Source: Sphingobacteriaceae bacterium (lineage in GTDB: Bacteria > Bacteroidota > Bacteroidia > Sphingobacteriales > Sphingobacteriaceae). From it: a DNA stretch of 11,290 nucleotides. Numbering within the stretch: position 1 is the stretch's first letter; every line of letters starts with the position of its first letter. Below the pieces are notes generated by a model, which was given only the letters and a program-made list of their open reading frames with translations, was not told the DNA's origin and searched no databases. The translations under genes and the position numbers were made by a program. This document shows, piece after piece, positions 1 through 5,324 of the stretch. Location: positions 1 to 11,290 of the forward strand of contig JANWIB010000016.1 in NCBI GenBank assembly GCA_025450155.1. Reading direction: 5' to 3'.

Positions 1-30
1 AAAAAGCCTGGCTATTCAGTCAGGCTTTTT
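1..30 (-). terminator. Rho-independent terminator (works in both directions)
   Basis: A perfect 10-bp inverted repeat, AAAAAGCCTG (1-10) and CAGGCTTTTT (21-30), encloses a 10-nt loop. Read leftward it lies 15 nt past the stop codon of the YtxH-like gene and ends in a run of T, so it terminates that gene. The A-run on the other arm lets it also stop transcription entering from the left, so a gene beyond the window edge may share it. Confidence 0.85.
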
Positions 31-45
31 GATGGCTAGTTATAA

Positions 46-336
46 TTAGATATTTGAAGTAGTAGAACCTGTTGCGCCTTTTGCCTTGTTTGATATATTT
101 TCCCTCATATCACTTGCCTTATTGGCAACGTTACTGGCCAAACCATTAGTCTGGGTTGAAAGGTCATTCCATTTATCTATTACTTTTTCTTTGATATCAC
201 TTCCTAAATCTTTGGCAGAGCGGGTTAAATTATTGCGTACAGACCTGCCTTGTTCTGTTCCCATTAAGTACCAGATGGCTCCCCCAGCTGCAAGCCCTGC
301 AAGCGCCAGAGACATAATTCGAGTGTTGTTATTCAT
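46..336 (-). CDS. YtxH-like small membrane protein
   Basis: A 96-residue protein. Residues about 7-25 form one hydrophobic, Gly/Ala-rich membrane segment (ALAGLAAGGAIWYLMG), followed by the G-x-x-x-G-R-S-x-R pattern seen in YtxH-domain proteins. The rest, about 30-96, is polar and repetitive, with regularly spaced K, D and N residues and short A-N-K-A-x-D type repeats, as in amphipathic helices of LEA-like or YtxH tails. Such proteins in Bacteroidetes are often stress-linked envelope proteins of unknown mechanism; the family placement is from pattern only. The start is the ATG at 336; an A-rich stretch precedes it and no Shine-Dalgarno is seen. A hairpin terminator lies just past the stop. 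A 24-codon ORF ends 19 nt upstream on the same strand. Confidence 0.82.
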   Translation of the reverse strand: MNNNTRIMSLALAGLAAGGAIWYLMGTEQGRSVRNNLTRSAKDLGSDIKEKVIDKWNDLSTQTNGLASNVANKASDMRENISNKAKGATGSTTSNI

Positions 337-355
337 AGTAGCTTTCTTTAAATTC

Positions 356-430
356 CTATAATTCCAACAAGATTTTCAAACGATAGTTTTCATAATCTTT
401 ATAGAACTTTCCACGGGCAACAGCTCTCAT
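356..430 (-). CDS. possible 24-codon leader ORF upstream of the YtxH-like gene
   Basis: An ATG at 430 opens a 24-codon frame that ends with TAG at 356-358, 19 nt before the YtxH-like start. The peptide begins MRAVARGKFYKDYENY and is basic with several aromatic residues. It has no hydrophobic segment and no recognised family. It could be an upstream leader peptide, a tiny protein, or chance. A reading frame of this length is expected by chance fairly often, so the call is weak and rests on position only. Confidence 0.22.
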   Translation of the reverse strand: MRAVARGKFYKDYENYRLKILLEL

Positions 431-498
431 ACCCGATGCAGGAGTAACCTATTTTTTTTATTTTCGTAACCGTTCAATAGCAAACAAGTTTATGTTAG

Positions 499-1359
499 AT
501 GAAAAGCACTAATCAATTAATTCTATTATTTTTCTTAGGCCTGGCATTTTTAGTTGTTGCATGCCAGATTAAAAATGATTCGGACAAGGCAGCATCTTCA
601 ACAAAACAAGCGGATTCAACAGCTAAAGCCAACATAACAACACCTGCTAAAATTGCCGATGCCAAAACCATTATTGCCCGCAAACAAGTTCCTGTTTTAT
701 GCTATCACCAAATACGCGATTGGAAACCCGGCGATTCTAAATCTGCTAAAGATTATATTATTCCCGTAGCTACCTTTAAAGAGCATCTCAAAATGCTGGC
801 CGATAGCGGCTACCATACCATTCTGCCAGACCAGCTTTATACGTATTTAACTACGGGAGCGCCACTTCCTGAAAAATCGATCATGCTCACGTTTGATGAT
901 ACCGATCTGGATCAATACACTGTTGCCGCTCCGGAAATGAAAAAATATGGTTTTAAAGGGGTCTTCTTTATCATGACGGTATCCATCGGACGTCCTAATT
1001 ACATGAACCGTGAACAAATTAAAGCCCTGGCAGATGAAGGCCACGAGATTGGCAGCCATACCTGGGACCATCATAACTTTAAAAAATATGAGGGTGAAGA
1101 TTGGGTAACCCAAATTGAAAAACCGACCAAAACCTTGCAGGAAATAACCGGTAAGCCGATTAAATACTTTGCCTATCCCTTCGGGTTATGGAATGCAGAG
1201 GGCATTCCCGAACTGAAAAAACGGGGTTTTATAGCTGCCTTTCAACTCGCTGCCAAACGCGATGAAAACGATCCCCTATTCACCATTCGCCGCATCATTG
1301 CCAGCGGCTACTGGAGCTCCAAGACGTTACACAATAGCATGGTGAATAGCTTTGATTAG
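499..1359 (+). CDS. lipoprotein polysaccharide deacetylase (NodB domain, CE4-like)
   Basis: A 286-residue protein. Residues 1-22 are a lipoprotein signal (hydrophobic 7-21, lipobox V-V-A-C with Cys22), then a Ser/Thr/Ala/Lys-rich linker to about 60. The NodB domain follows: PVLCYHQI near 65-72; motif 1 TFDD at 131-134 (D133 expected catalytic base, D134 expected metal ligand, from family knowledge); motif 2 H-T-W-D-H with H187 and H191; motif 3 YPFG at 226-229; and a late IRRI segment at 263-266. Family members remove acetyl groups from N-acetylated polysaccharides at the envelope; the actual substrate cannot be read from the sequence. Motif 1 has T instead of G after TFDD. The ATG at 499 gives a complete signal peptide, while the ATG at 492 is out of frame and meets a stop. 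A TATTTTCG at 459-466 resembles a -7 box but has no matching -33 box. Confidence 0.9.
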   Translation: MKSTNQLILLFFLGLAFLVVACQIKNDSDKAASSTKQADSTAKANITTPAKIADAKTIIARKQVPVLCYHQIRDWKPGDSKSAKDYIIPVATFKEHLKMLADSGYHTILPDQLYTYLTTGAPLPEKSIMLTFDDTDLDQYTVAAPEMKKYGFKGVFFIMTVSIGRPNYMNREQIKALADEGHEIGSHTWDHHNFKKYEGEDWVTQIEKPTKTLQEITGKPIKYFAYPFGLWNAEGIPELKKRGFIAAFQLAAKRDENDPLFTIRRIIASGYWSSKTLHNSMVNSFD

Positions 1360-1453
1360 TCAAGAATCAACGTTTGTTCTACTTCTTTCAGCAAGGCTTC
1401 CTGATCCATCATTAACTGGTAATATCATATGAAATTAATAAAATGATCCTATC

Positions 1454-1484
1454 TTTCATATAAGATCGCTATTCCGTATTTTTG
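1454..1484 (+). promoter_or_regulatory. Bacteroidetes-type promoter of the ABC-F gene
   Basis: TTTC at 1454-1457, a 19-nt spacer, then TATTTTTG at 1477-1484. This matches the Bacteroidetes consensus TTTG-N19-TAnnTTTG at all but one position. Transcription would begin near 1490, leaving about a 10-nt leader before the ATG at 1502, with no Shine-Dalgarno. That fits the SD-independent initiation common in the phylum. Confidence 0.72.
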
Positions 1485-1501
1485 CGCCTCATTTCAACAC
1501 C

Positions 1502-3130
1502 ATGATTACAGTATCCAATCTATCTTTACGCTACGGCAAACGCACGCTATTTGAAGAAGTTAATCTAAAATTTACGCAGGGCAATTGCTATGGTATTATT
1601 GGTGCTAATGGCGCCGGAAAATCTACCTTCCTAAAAATCCTTTCCGGCGAAGTTGACCCTACTACCGGTTCGGTAAGTTTTACCCCCGGCGAACGTATGG
1701 CGGTATTAAAACAGAACCATTATGAGTTTGATGAATTTCCGGTTATTGAAACAGTTTTAATGGGGCACAAGGAGCTTTTTACTGTAATGAAAGAGAAAGA
1801 CGCTCTGTATGCGAAAGAAGATTTTACGGAGAAAGATGGCGAACGTGCCGGAGAATTGGAAACCATTTTTGCTGAAATGGATGGTTGGAATGCCGAAAGT
1901 GATGCCGCTACTTTACTAAGCAACCTGGGCATTCAGGAAGATGCACATTATAAACTGTTGAAAGAACTGGATGGGAATCAAAAAGTGCGTGTGCTACTGG
2001 CTCAAGCACTATTTGGCAAGCCGGACATTCTATTATTGGATGAACCTACCAACGATTTGGACATCCAAACCATTTCCTGGCTTGAGGATTTTTTAGCGAG
2101 TTATGAAGGCATTATCCTGGTAGTATCGCACGACAGGCACTTTTTAGATACGGTTTGTACACATGTAGTGGATATTGACTTTAGCAAAATGACCATTTAT
2201 ACTGGAAATTATACATTCTGGTATGAATCGAGCCAATTGGCATTAAAGCAACGCTCAGATCAAAATAAAAAGCTGGAAGATAAAGTGAGAGAGCTCCAGG
2301 AATTTATTCGCCGTTTCAGCGCTAATGCTTCTAAATCTAAACAGGCAACCAGTCGTAAAAAGGCTTTGGATAAGATTAACCTGGATGAAATTAAACCTTC
2401 TAACCGGAAATACCCTGCCATTCTATTCAATAACCAGGGACGGGAAGCCGGAGACCAGATTTTACAGGTAGAAAAATTAAAAAAGGAGCTGAATAGCGAG
2501 CTTTTATTTTCTGATGTAAATTTCATGATTAATAAAGGCGATAAAATAGCCGTTCTTTCGCAAAACAGTCTGGCAACTACTGCTTTCTACAACATCCTTA
2601 CCGGAAAAGACACTCATTTTTTAGGTGAATATAAATGGGGAGTTACCATTAACACCGCCTATATTCCTAACGATAACGCGGAATATTTTGCGGGAAAAGA
2701 TTTGAATCTGATTGATTGGTTAAGAGAATATTCAGACTCTGAAAAAGATGAGCAATTTATACGGAGTTTCCTGGGAAGAATGCTTTTCTCCGGAGAGGAA
2801 GTTTTAAAAAAATGTACCGTTTTATCCGGAGGCGAGAAAATGCGTTGTATGTTCTCCAGAATGATGCTCCAGCAGGCCAACGTATTGTTATTTGATGAGC
2901 CAACTAATCACCTCGACTTAGAATCGATTACAGCATTAAACAATGGCATGAAAGATTTTAAGGGGACGATGCTATTCACTTCACGTGACCATGAGCTTAC
3001 GCACACGGTTGCTAATCGTATGATCGAATTAACCCCGGGAGGAATTATTGATAAGCTAATGAGTTATGACGAATATATAAGCAGCGAAGCGGTGAAAAAA
3101 CAACGTGAAGAACTCTATTCTTTCGCATAA
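1502..3130 (+). CDS. ABC-F family ATPase, YbiT-type, with degenerate second ATP site
   Basis: A 542-residue soluble protein with two ABC domains and no membrane segment, as in ABC-F translation factors acting at the ribosomal E site. NBD1: Walker A GANGAGKST at 34-42, Q71, Walker B with D180-E181, switch His H210. Linker about 240-300, including RFSANASKSKQATSR, shared with E. coli YbiT. NBD2: signature LSGGEKMR at 441-448 and Walker B D465-E466, but the Walker A place (353-361) reads SQNSLATTA, with Thr359 where Lys belongs, and the switch His is replaced by Arg495. The NBD1 signature is also degenerate (LDGNQKVR, 156-163). So the site made by Walker A1 and signature 2 looks intact, and the other looks lost. 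Similar loss in other Bacteroidetes homologues is recalled, not verified. A monocistronic unit from its own promoter is likely. Role in translation rescue or resistance is not determinable here. Confidence 0.93.
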   Translation: MITVSNLSLRYGKRTLFEEVNLKFTQGNCYGIIGANGAGKSTFLKILSGEVDPTTGSVSFTPGERMAVLKQNHYEFDEFPVIETVLMGHKELFTVMKEKDALYAKEDFTEKDGERAGELETIFAEMDGWNAESDAATLLSNLGIQEDAHYKLLKELDGNQKVRVLLAQALFGKPDILLLDEPTNDLDIQTISWLEDFLASYEGIILVVSHDRHFLDTVCTHVVDIDFSKMTIYTGNYTFWYESSQLALKQRSDQNKKLEDKVRELQEFIRRFSANASKSKQATSRKKALDKINLDEIKPSNRKYPAILFNNQGREAGDQILQVEKLKKELNSELLFSDVNFMINKGDKIAVLSQNSLATTAFYNILTGKDTHFLGEYKWGVTINTAYIPNDNAEYFAGKDLNLIDWLREYSDSEKDEQFIRSFLGRMLFSGEEVLKKCTVLSGGEKMRCMFSRMMLQQANVLLFDEPTNHLDLESITALNNGMKDFKGTMLFTSRDHELTHTVANRMIELTPGGIIDKLMSYDEYISSEAVKKQREELYSFA

Positions 3131-3167
3131 ATTTATAGGCCAAAAATAAATAATTAACAGAAGAGTT

Positions 3168-3175
3168 TATATTTG
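3168..3175 (+). promoter_or_regulatory. -7 promoter element of tRNA-Lys
   Basis: TATATTTG at 3168-3175 is a full match to TAnnTTTG and lies 9 nt before the mature tRNA 5' end, so transcription would start only a few bases upstream of the tRNA. No TTTG is found at the expected -33 position (about 3145-3148), which is A-rich. Confidence 0.55.
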
Positions 3176-3184
3176 CAATCCTCC

Positions 3185-3257
3185 GACTCCGTAGCTCAGT
3201 TGGTAGAGCAACTGACTCTTAATCAGTGGGTCGAGAGTTCGAGCCTCTCCGGGGTCA
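3185..3257 (+). tRNA. tRNA-Lys (anticodon CTT)
   Basis: A complete 73-nt cloverleaf. The acceptor arms GACTCCG (3185-3191) and CGGGGTC (3250-3256) pair with one G-U. D stem GCTC/GAGC; anticodon stem ACTGA/TCAGT around loop CTCTTAA; T stem GAGAG/CTCTC with loop TTCGAGC; discriminator A at 3257. Position 34-36 is CTT, reading Lys codon AAG. CCA is not encoded (ACT follows), so it must be added by tRNA nucleotidyltransferase. It has its own -7 element upstream and a hairpin terminator 8 nt downstream. Confidence 0.96.
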
Positions 3258-3265
3258 CTGAAATT

Positions 3266-3295
3266 AGCCATTTAGATTACTCTAAGTGGCTTTTT
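3266..3295 (+). terminator. terminator of tRNA-Lys, shared with the convergent reductase gene
   Basis: AGCCATTTAGA (3266-3276) pairs with TCTAAGTGGCT (3281-3291) over 11 bp, with one G-U and a TTAC loop, followed by TTTTT at 3291-3295. It ends the tRNA transcript. The leftward reductase gene stops at 3299, just before this hairpin, so the same hairpin can act for it, though the T-run on that side is weaker. Confidence 0.88.
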
Positions 3296-3298
3296 AAT

Positions 3299-4000
3299 TT
3301 ATTTCGATTGCTTAGAGCCTATTTCGGTATGCATTTTTTCAAACACCAGGGTTTGTGGTTTAATACCCAGCTTTGTAAGTATTGCTAAAATATCTTCTAC
3401 AAATTGACGAGGACCACACACATAAAAATATTGATTAAAATTTCTAATTGTTCTTTTTAAATACGTTTCGTCAATTCGCAATTCTCTATAACCTATTACC
3501 TGTTGCCGTGTAAAAATTTTGTGGAATTTTGACCCCAACATCGCTGTCAATTCATCTTCAAGAAAAATATCTTGCTGATACTGATTAGAGAGTATTAAAG
3601 AATCTCCACGAATTTTTCTGCTTTGTTTTAGTTGACGTAAGATGGCGATAAAAGGAGTTATTCCAGAACCTCCGGCAATAAAAACCCCATCGCCTTTATA
3701 CTGGATAGTTCCCCAGGGCTTACCAATAATAAGTTCCGAACCGATGCCTAGCTTATCCATTTGTTGTGTTATCCCATCATGGTCATAGTAAACCTTAACC
3801 ATTAACTCAAGAGTAGCCCACTTATTTAAACTTGTAAACGTAAAGGGGCTTTTCTTATCCTTGAACTCCTGATTATTAATAGAAACAAAAGTAGATTGCC
3901 CTGGAATAAAGGTATATCCTTTAGGTTTTTCAAGCACAAATCGCTTAACGTCATCATTTAAATACTCTGTATCGAGTATTTTCACTACATATTCTTCCAT
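3299..4000 (-). CDS. ferredoxin-NADP reductase-like FAD-binding oxidoreductase
   Basis: A 233-residue soluble protein of the FNR family: an N-terminal FAD-binding barrel (about 1-100) and a C-terminal NAD(P)H-binding domain. The S-P-F-T-F-T-S segment (51-57) stands at the usual flavin-binding R-x-Y-S/T place, with GxxxxIGKPWG near 86-97. The nucleotide domain has VFIAGGSGITPF (106-117) and CGP at 195-197 (YVCGPRQF), both usual in the family. No 2Fe-2S domain follows, so it is a stand-alone reductase moving electrons between NAD(P)H and a separate carrier; the carrier is unknown. A longer frame opens at 4054, but the ATG at 4000 is chosen because GGAG stands 8 nt upstream of it and the family begins near here. 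Confidence 0.85.
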   Translation of the reverse strand: MEEYVVKILDTEYLNDDVKRFVLEKPKGYTFIPGQSTFVSINNQEFKDKKSPFTFTSLNKWATLELMVKVYYDHDGITQQMDKLGIGSELIIGKPWGTIQYKGDGVFIAGGSGITPFIAILRQLKQSRKIRGDSLILSNQYQQDIFLEDELTAMLGSKFHKIFTRQQVIGYRELRIDETYLKRTIRNFNQYFYVCGPRQFVEDILAILTKLGIKPQTLVFEKMHTEIGSKQSK

Positions 4001-4008
4001 AATTATAA

Positions 4009-4012
4009 CTCC
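4009..4012 (-). promoter_or_regulatory. Shine-Dalgarno-like GGAG deciding the reductase start
   Basis: Read leftward, GGAG ends 8 nt before the ATG at 4000. Such a site is uncommon in this window and supports the inner start over the upstream ATG at 4054. Confidence 0.5.
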
Positions 4013-4180
4013 ATCAACAATTCTAAGGTATACAGAAAGATTCAAATCAAGCAATAATCCAATATTTTTCTCTCAAGCAATTTAAATTACCCTCGCTATG
4101 TAAAAACTGGACAACCCTGAGCAATATTTTAAAAAACAATTCAATAAATAGGGCTGTTTAACTGCTTACATCTACTCAAT

Positions 4181-4222
4181 AAAAAACCCCTACGGGATAA
4201 TGATATCCTGAAGGGGTTTTTT
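4181..4222 (-). terminator. strong bidirectional Rho-independent terminator
   Basis: AAAAAACCCC (4181-4190) pairs with GGGGTTTTTT (4213-4222), extended by T4191-A4212, an internal loop, and an inner GGATA/TATCC stem (4195-4199 with 4204-4208). With T-runs on both strands it is functional either way. No ordinary gene runs into it from the left, so the nearest candidate is the 36-codon leftward ORF that stops 57 nt before it. Confidence 0.88.
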
Positions 4223-4279
4223 AGTTGGTTAGTTTTAAGTTTACAATCTAACTCGACTGCAAAGAAAATTGAGCTTCCG

Positions 4280-4390
4280 CTAAAAAGAAATCCTACCTTG
4301 TATAGATGCTTGTACTATAGCATAAAAAGCATACGCTAGTAAAGATGATACGGAAGATACAAACAAAAAATACATTATTTTGGAAACCAT
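4280..4390 (-). CDS. putative 36-aa single-pass membrane peptide
   Basis: An ATG at 4390 opens a 36-codon frame ending with TAG at 4280-4282. The product has two Lys/Ser residues at the start, then a long hydrophobic aromatic-rich segment (MYFLFVSSVSSLLAYAFYAI, about 6-25), then a short polar tail with Gln, Gly and Arg. This is the layout of a small single-span membrane protein. The strong terminator 57 nt downstream on the same strand supports a real transcript. Upstream, a TTTG-N19-TA spacing can be found, but the rest of the -7 box does not match. No family recognised. Small hydrophobic peptides of this kind include type I toxins and membrane-complex regulators, but nothing here assigns either role. 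Confidence 0.5.
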   Translation of the reverse strand: MVSKIMYFLFVSSVSSLLAYAFYAIVQASIQGRISF

Positions 4391-4567
4391 GGCTATATAA
4401 TTTTAGTTAATCTGGGGTGAAGTATTTCCAAAACAATGCCAAAGCTTAACAATTAGTTAAACACCTCATTATCGCACGTGTACCATCATATCAGGATTTT
4501 GCAACAACTTATTTTCGTCCGATTATTTCCCCATAAAGCGCATCAAATTCCACACTTATCTAAAAAA

Positions 4568-4687
4568 CTAGTTTTTTAAACGCTCTAAAAGAAGTGAAAA
4601 AAATAACAGGGTGAGGAGATAAATAATATAAAGCAACACTCTTATTAAAGAGATGCCTGCATTATGATGTACAAATGCCCGTTTCAT
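4568..4687 (-). CDS. putative 39-aa single-pass membrane peptide
   Basis: An ATG at 4687 opens a 39-codon frame ending with TAG at 4568-4570. The peptide begins MKRAFVHHNAGISLIR (basic), carries a hydrophobic run (VLLYIIYLLTLLFFSLLL, about 17-34) and ends in E-R-L-K-N. Basic residues on both sides of one membrane segment are typical of genuine small membrane proteins. It is divergent to the 74-aa gene starting at 4829, with 141 nt between the starts. Its stop lies in a palindrome of A6-CTAG-T6 (4563-4578), which is too AT-rich to be a convincing terminator. No family recognised; chance remains possible in AT-rich DNA. Confidence 0.45.
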   Translation of the reverse strand: MKRAFVHHNAGISLIRVLLYIIYLLTLLFFSLLLERLKN

Positions 4688-4750
4688 AGGCCAAAAAATT
4701 TATAGTATAACACTTAAAGTGAAAATTTGTGTGTATGCGGAACAGAAATT

Positions 4751-4779
4751 AACCTATAAGTAGCTTGAAAAACCTATAA
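4751..4779. repeat. two 9-bp direct repeats, possible operator
   Basis: AACCTATAA occurs at 4751-4759 and again at 4771-4779, a 20-bp period or about two helical turns, within the 141-bp gap between the divergent 39-aa and 74-aa ORFs. A partial third unit, ACCTTTT, follows at 4781-4787. The spacing would suit a dimeric regulator bound on one face of the DNA. The repeats are visible; the regulatory role is inference. Confidence 0.4.
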
Positions 4780-4828
4780 AACCTTTTCATAACTGATATG
4801 TATCTATTACTAAGATATAATTGATAGT

Positions 4829-5053
4829 ATGGATAGCTTTAATATAGTAGTAATGCTTAAAGATGGTTCTTTTGTGGATTACGATGTAAAAAGCCAGAGT
4901 AATGATGATTACGAAATCATAAAAAAAGGAAATCACCTGATAAGTTTCAAAGCCAACAGCAATGGCACATGGACAGCTTATGGTAACTCCGGAGGCATTG
5001 ACGAAGAATTACAAGAAAGAATAACCAATCAATTAAATGGCTTTAGGCGATAA
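4829..5053 (+). CDS. small soluble protein, paralogue of the 75-aa protein at 5325
   Basis: A 74-residue protein with no signal or membrane segment. It starts F-N-I-V-V (4-8), has alternating hydrophobic residues suggesting beta strands through about residue 50, a conserved-looking Trp48, and a likely C-terminal helix (DEELQERITNQLNGF, 58-72). It lines up almost without gaps with the 75-aa protein encoded 272 nt downstream: F-N-V/I at the start, Trp 44 residues later, then a helix containing L-x-x-x-I. Family not recognised. Upstream it faces the 39-aa ORF; its stop is 1 nt from the convergent 47-aa ORF. No clear promoter box or Shine-Dalgarno was seen. Confidence 0.75.
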   Translation: MDSFNIVVMLKDGSFVDYDVKSQSNDDYEIIKKGNHLISFKANSNGTWTAYGNSGGIDEELQERITNQLNGFRR

Positions 5054-5054
5054 A

Positions 5055-5198
5055 CTAAAAAATTCCATGAGATAGCGTTATTAGGCTCAATAAGGCGCAT
5101 CCTATTCCTATTATTAAGCTATTTAAATATTCGGCATTTTCGATTTCCCACTGATCCCTACCTTGCAAATACTCAGGGCTACTTTTTTTACTTTCCAT
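5055..5198 (-). CDS. putative 47-aa C-terminally anchored membrane peptide
   Basis: An ATG at 5198 opens a 47-codon frame ending with TAG at 5055-5057. The first 24 residues are polar and charged (K, E, D, Q, R), and the last 23 are hydrophobic (LNSLIIGIGCALLSLITLSH), so the product would be a tail-anchored single-pass protein. It converges on the 74-aa gene, with 1 nt between the stops, and diverges from the 75-aa gene, with 126 nt between the starts. A/T-rich sequence precedes the start; no Shine-Dalgarno and no clear promoter. The mixed polar/hydrophobic composition looks more protein-like than random AT-rich translation. No family recognised. Confidence 0.5.
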   Translation of the reverse strand: MESKKSSPEYLQGRDQWEIENAEYLNSLIIGIGCALLSLITLSHGIF

Positions 5199-5269
5199 TT
5201 AATTTATTAATTAAATTGCAAGCATAACACCATAAACTGCAAAATAGTTTTATTACTCAGAGTTTTCTA

Positions 5270-5284
5270 TTCTAATTATTAGAA
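5270..5284. repeat. 15-bp palindrome between divergent small genes
   Basis: TTCTAAT-T-ATTAGAA is a perfect 7-bp inverted repeat about a central T, 40 nt ahead of the 75-aa gene. Two copies of TAGAACA (5290-5296 and 5307-5313) follow it. Possible operator; the AT-richness makes chance likely. Confidence 0.3.
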
Positions 5285-5324
5285 ATAAATAGAACAATTC
5301 CATATATAGAACAGTTACATTTAT

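Larger units (their letters stand above)
4055..4828. other. long stretch without standard genes, holding small ORFs, a terminator and repeats
   Basis: About 770 nt with no ORF of ordinary size on either strand. It contains a strong terminator (4181-4222), two short leftward ORFs encoding hydrophobic peptides (4280-4390 and 4568-4687), and a pair of 9-bp direct repeats (4751-4779). The parts 4082-4180, 4391-4567 and 4688-4750 show nothing else that can be supported. Confidence 0.6.

Noticed and set aside
86..361. 91-codon rightward ORF opposite the YtxH-like gene
   Set aside because: Antisense shadow; the minus-strand frame has the membrane segment and family pattern plus a terminator.
3185..3300. 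Genomic island inserted at tRNA-Lys
   Set aside because: No integrase, no repeat of the tRNA 3' end in the window, and the neighbouring reductase looks native.
3173..3388. 71-codon rightward ORF across tRNA-Lys
   Set aside because: It translates the tRNA itself and its terminator (the SVAQLVEQLTLNQ type of peptide is a well-known tRNA artefact).
4001..4054. Upstream start for the FNR-like reductase, adding 18 residues
   Set aside because: The inner ATG at 4000 has GGAG at 8 nt and fits the family start; the extension has no family feature.
4563..4578. A6-CTAG-T6 palindrome as a terminator for the 39-aa ORF
   Set aside because: Only A-T pairs with a 4-nt loop; too weak to call, although it could add to pausing.
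5074..5098. Hairpin GCGTTATT/AATAA-GG-CGC after the 74-aa gene
   Set aside because: Two-base bulge and no T-run; lies inside the 47-aa minus-strand ORF.
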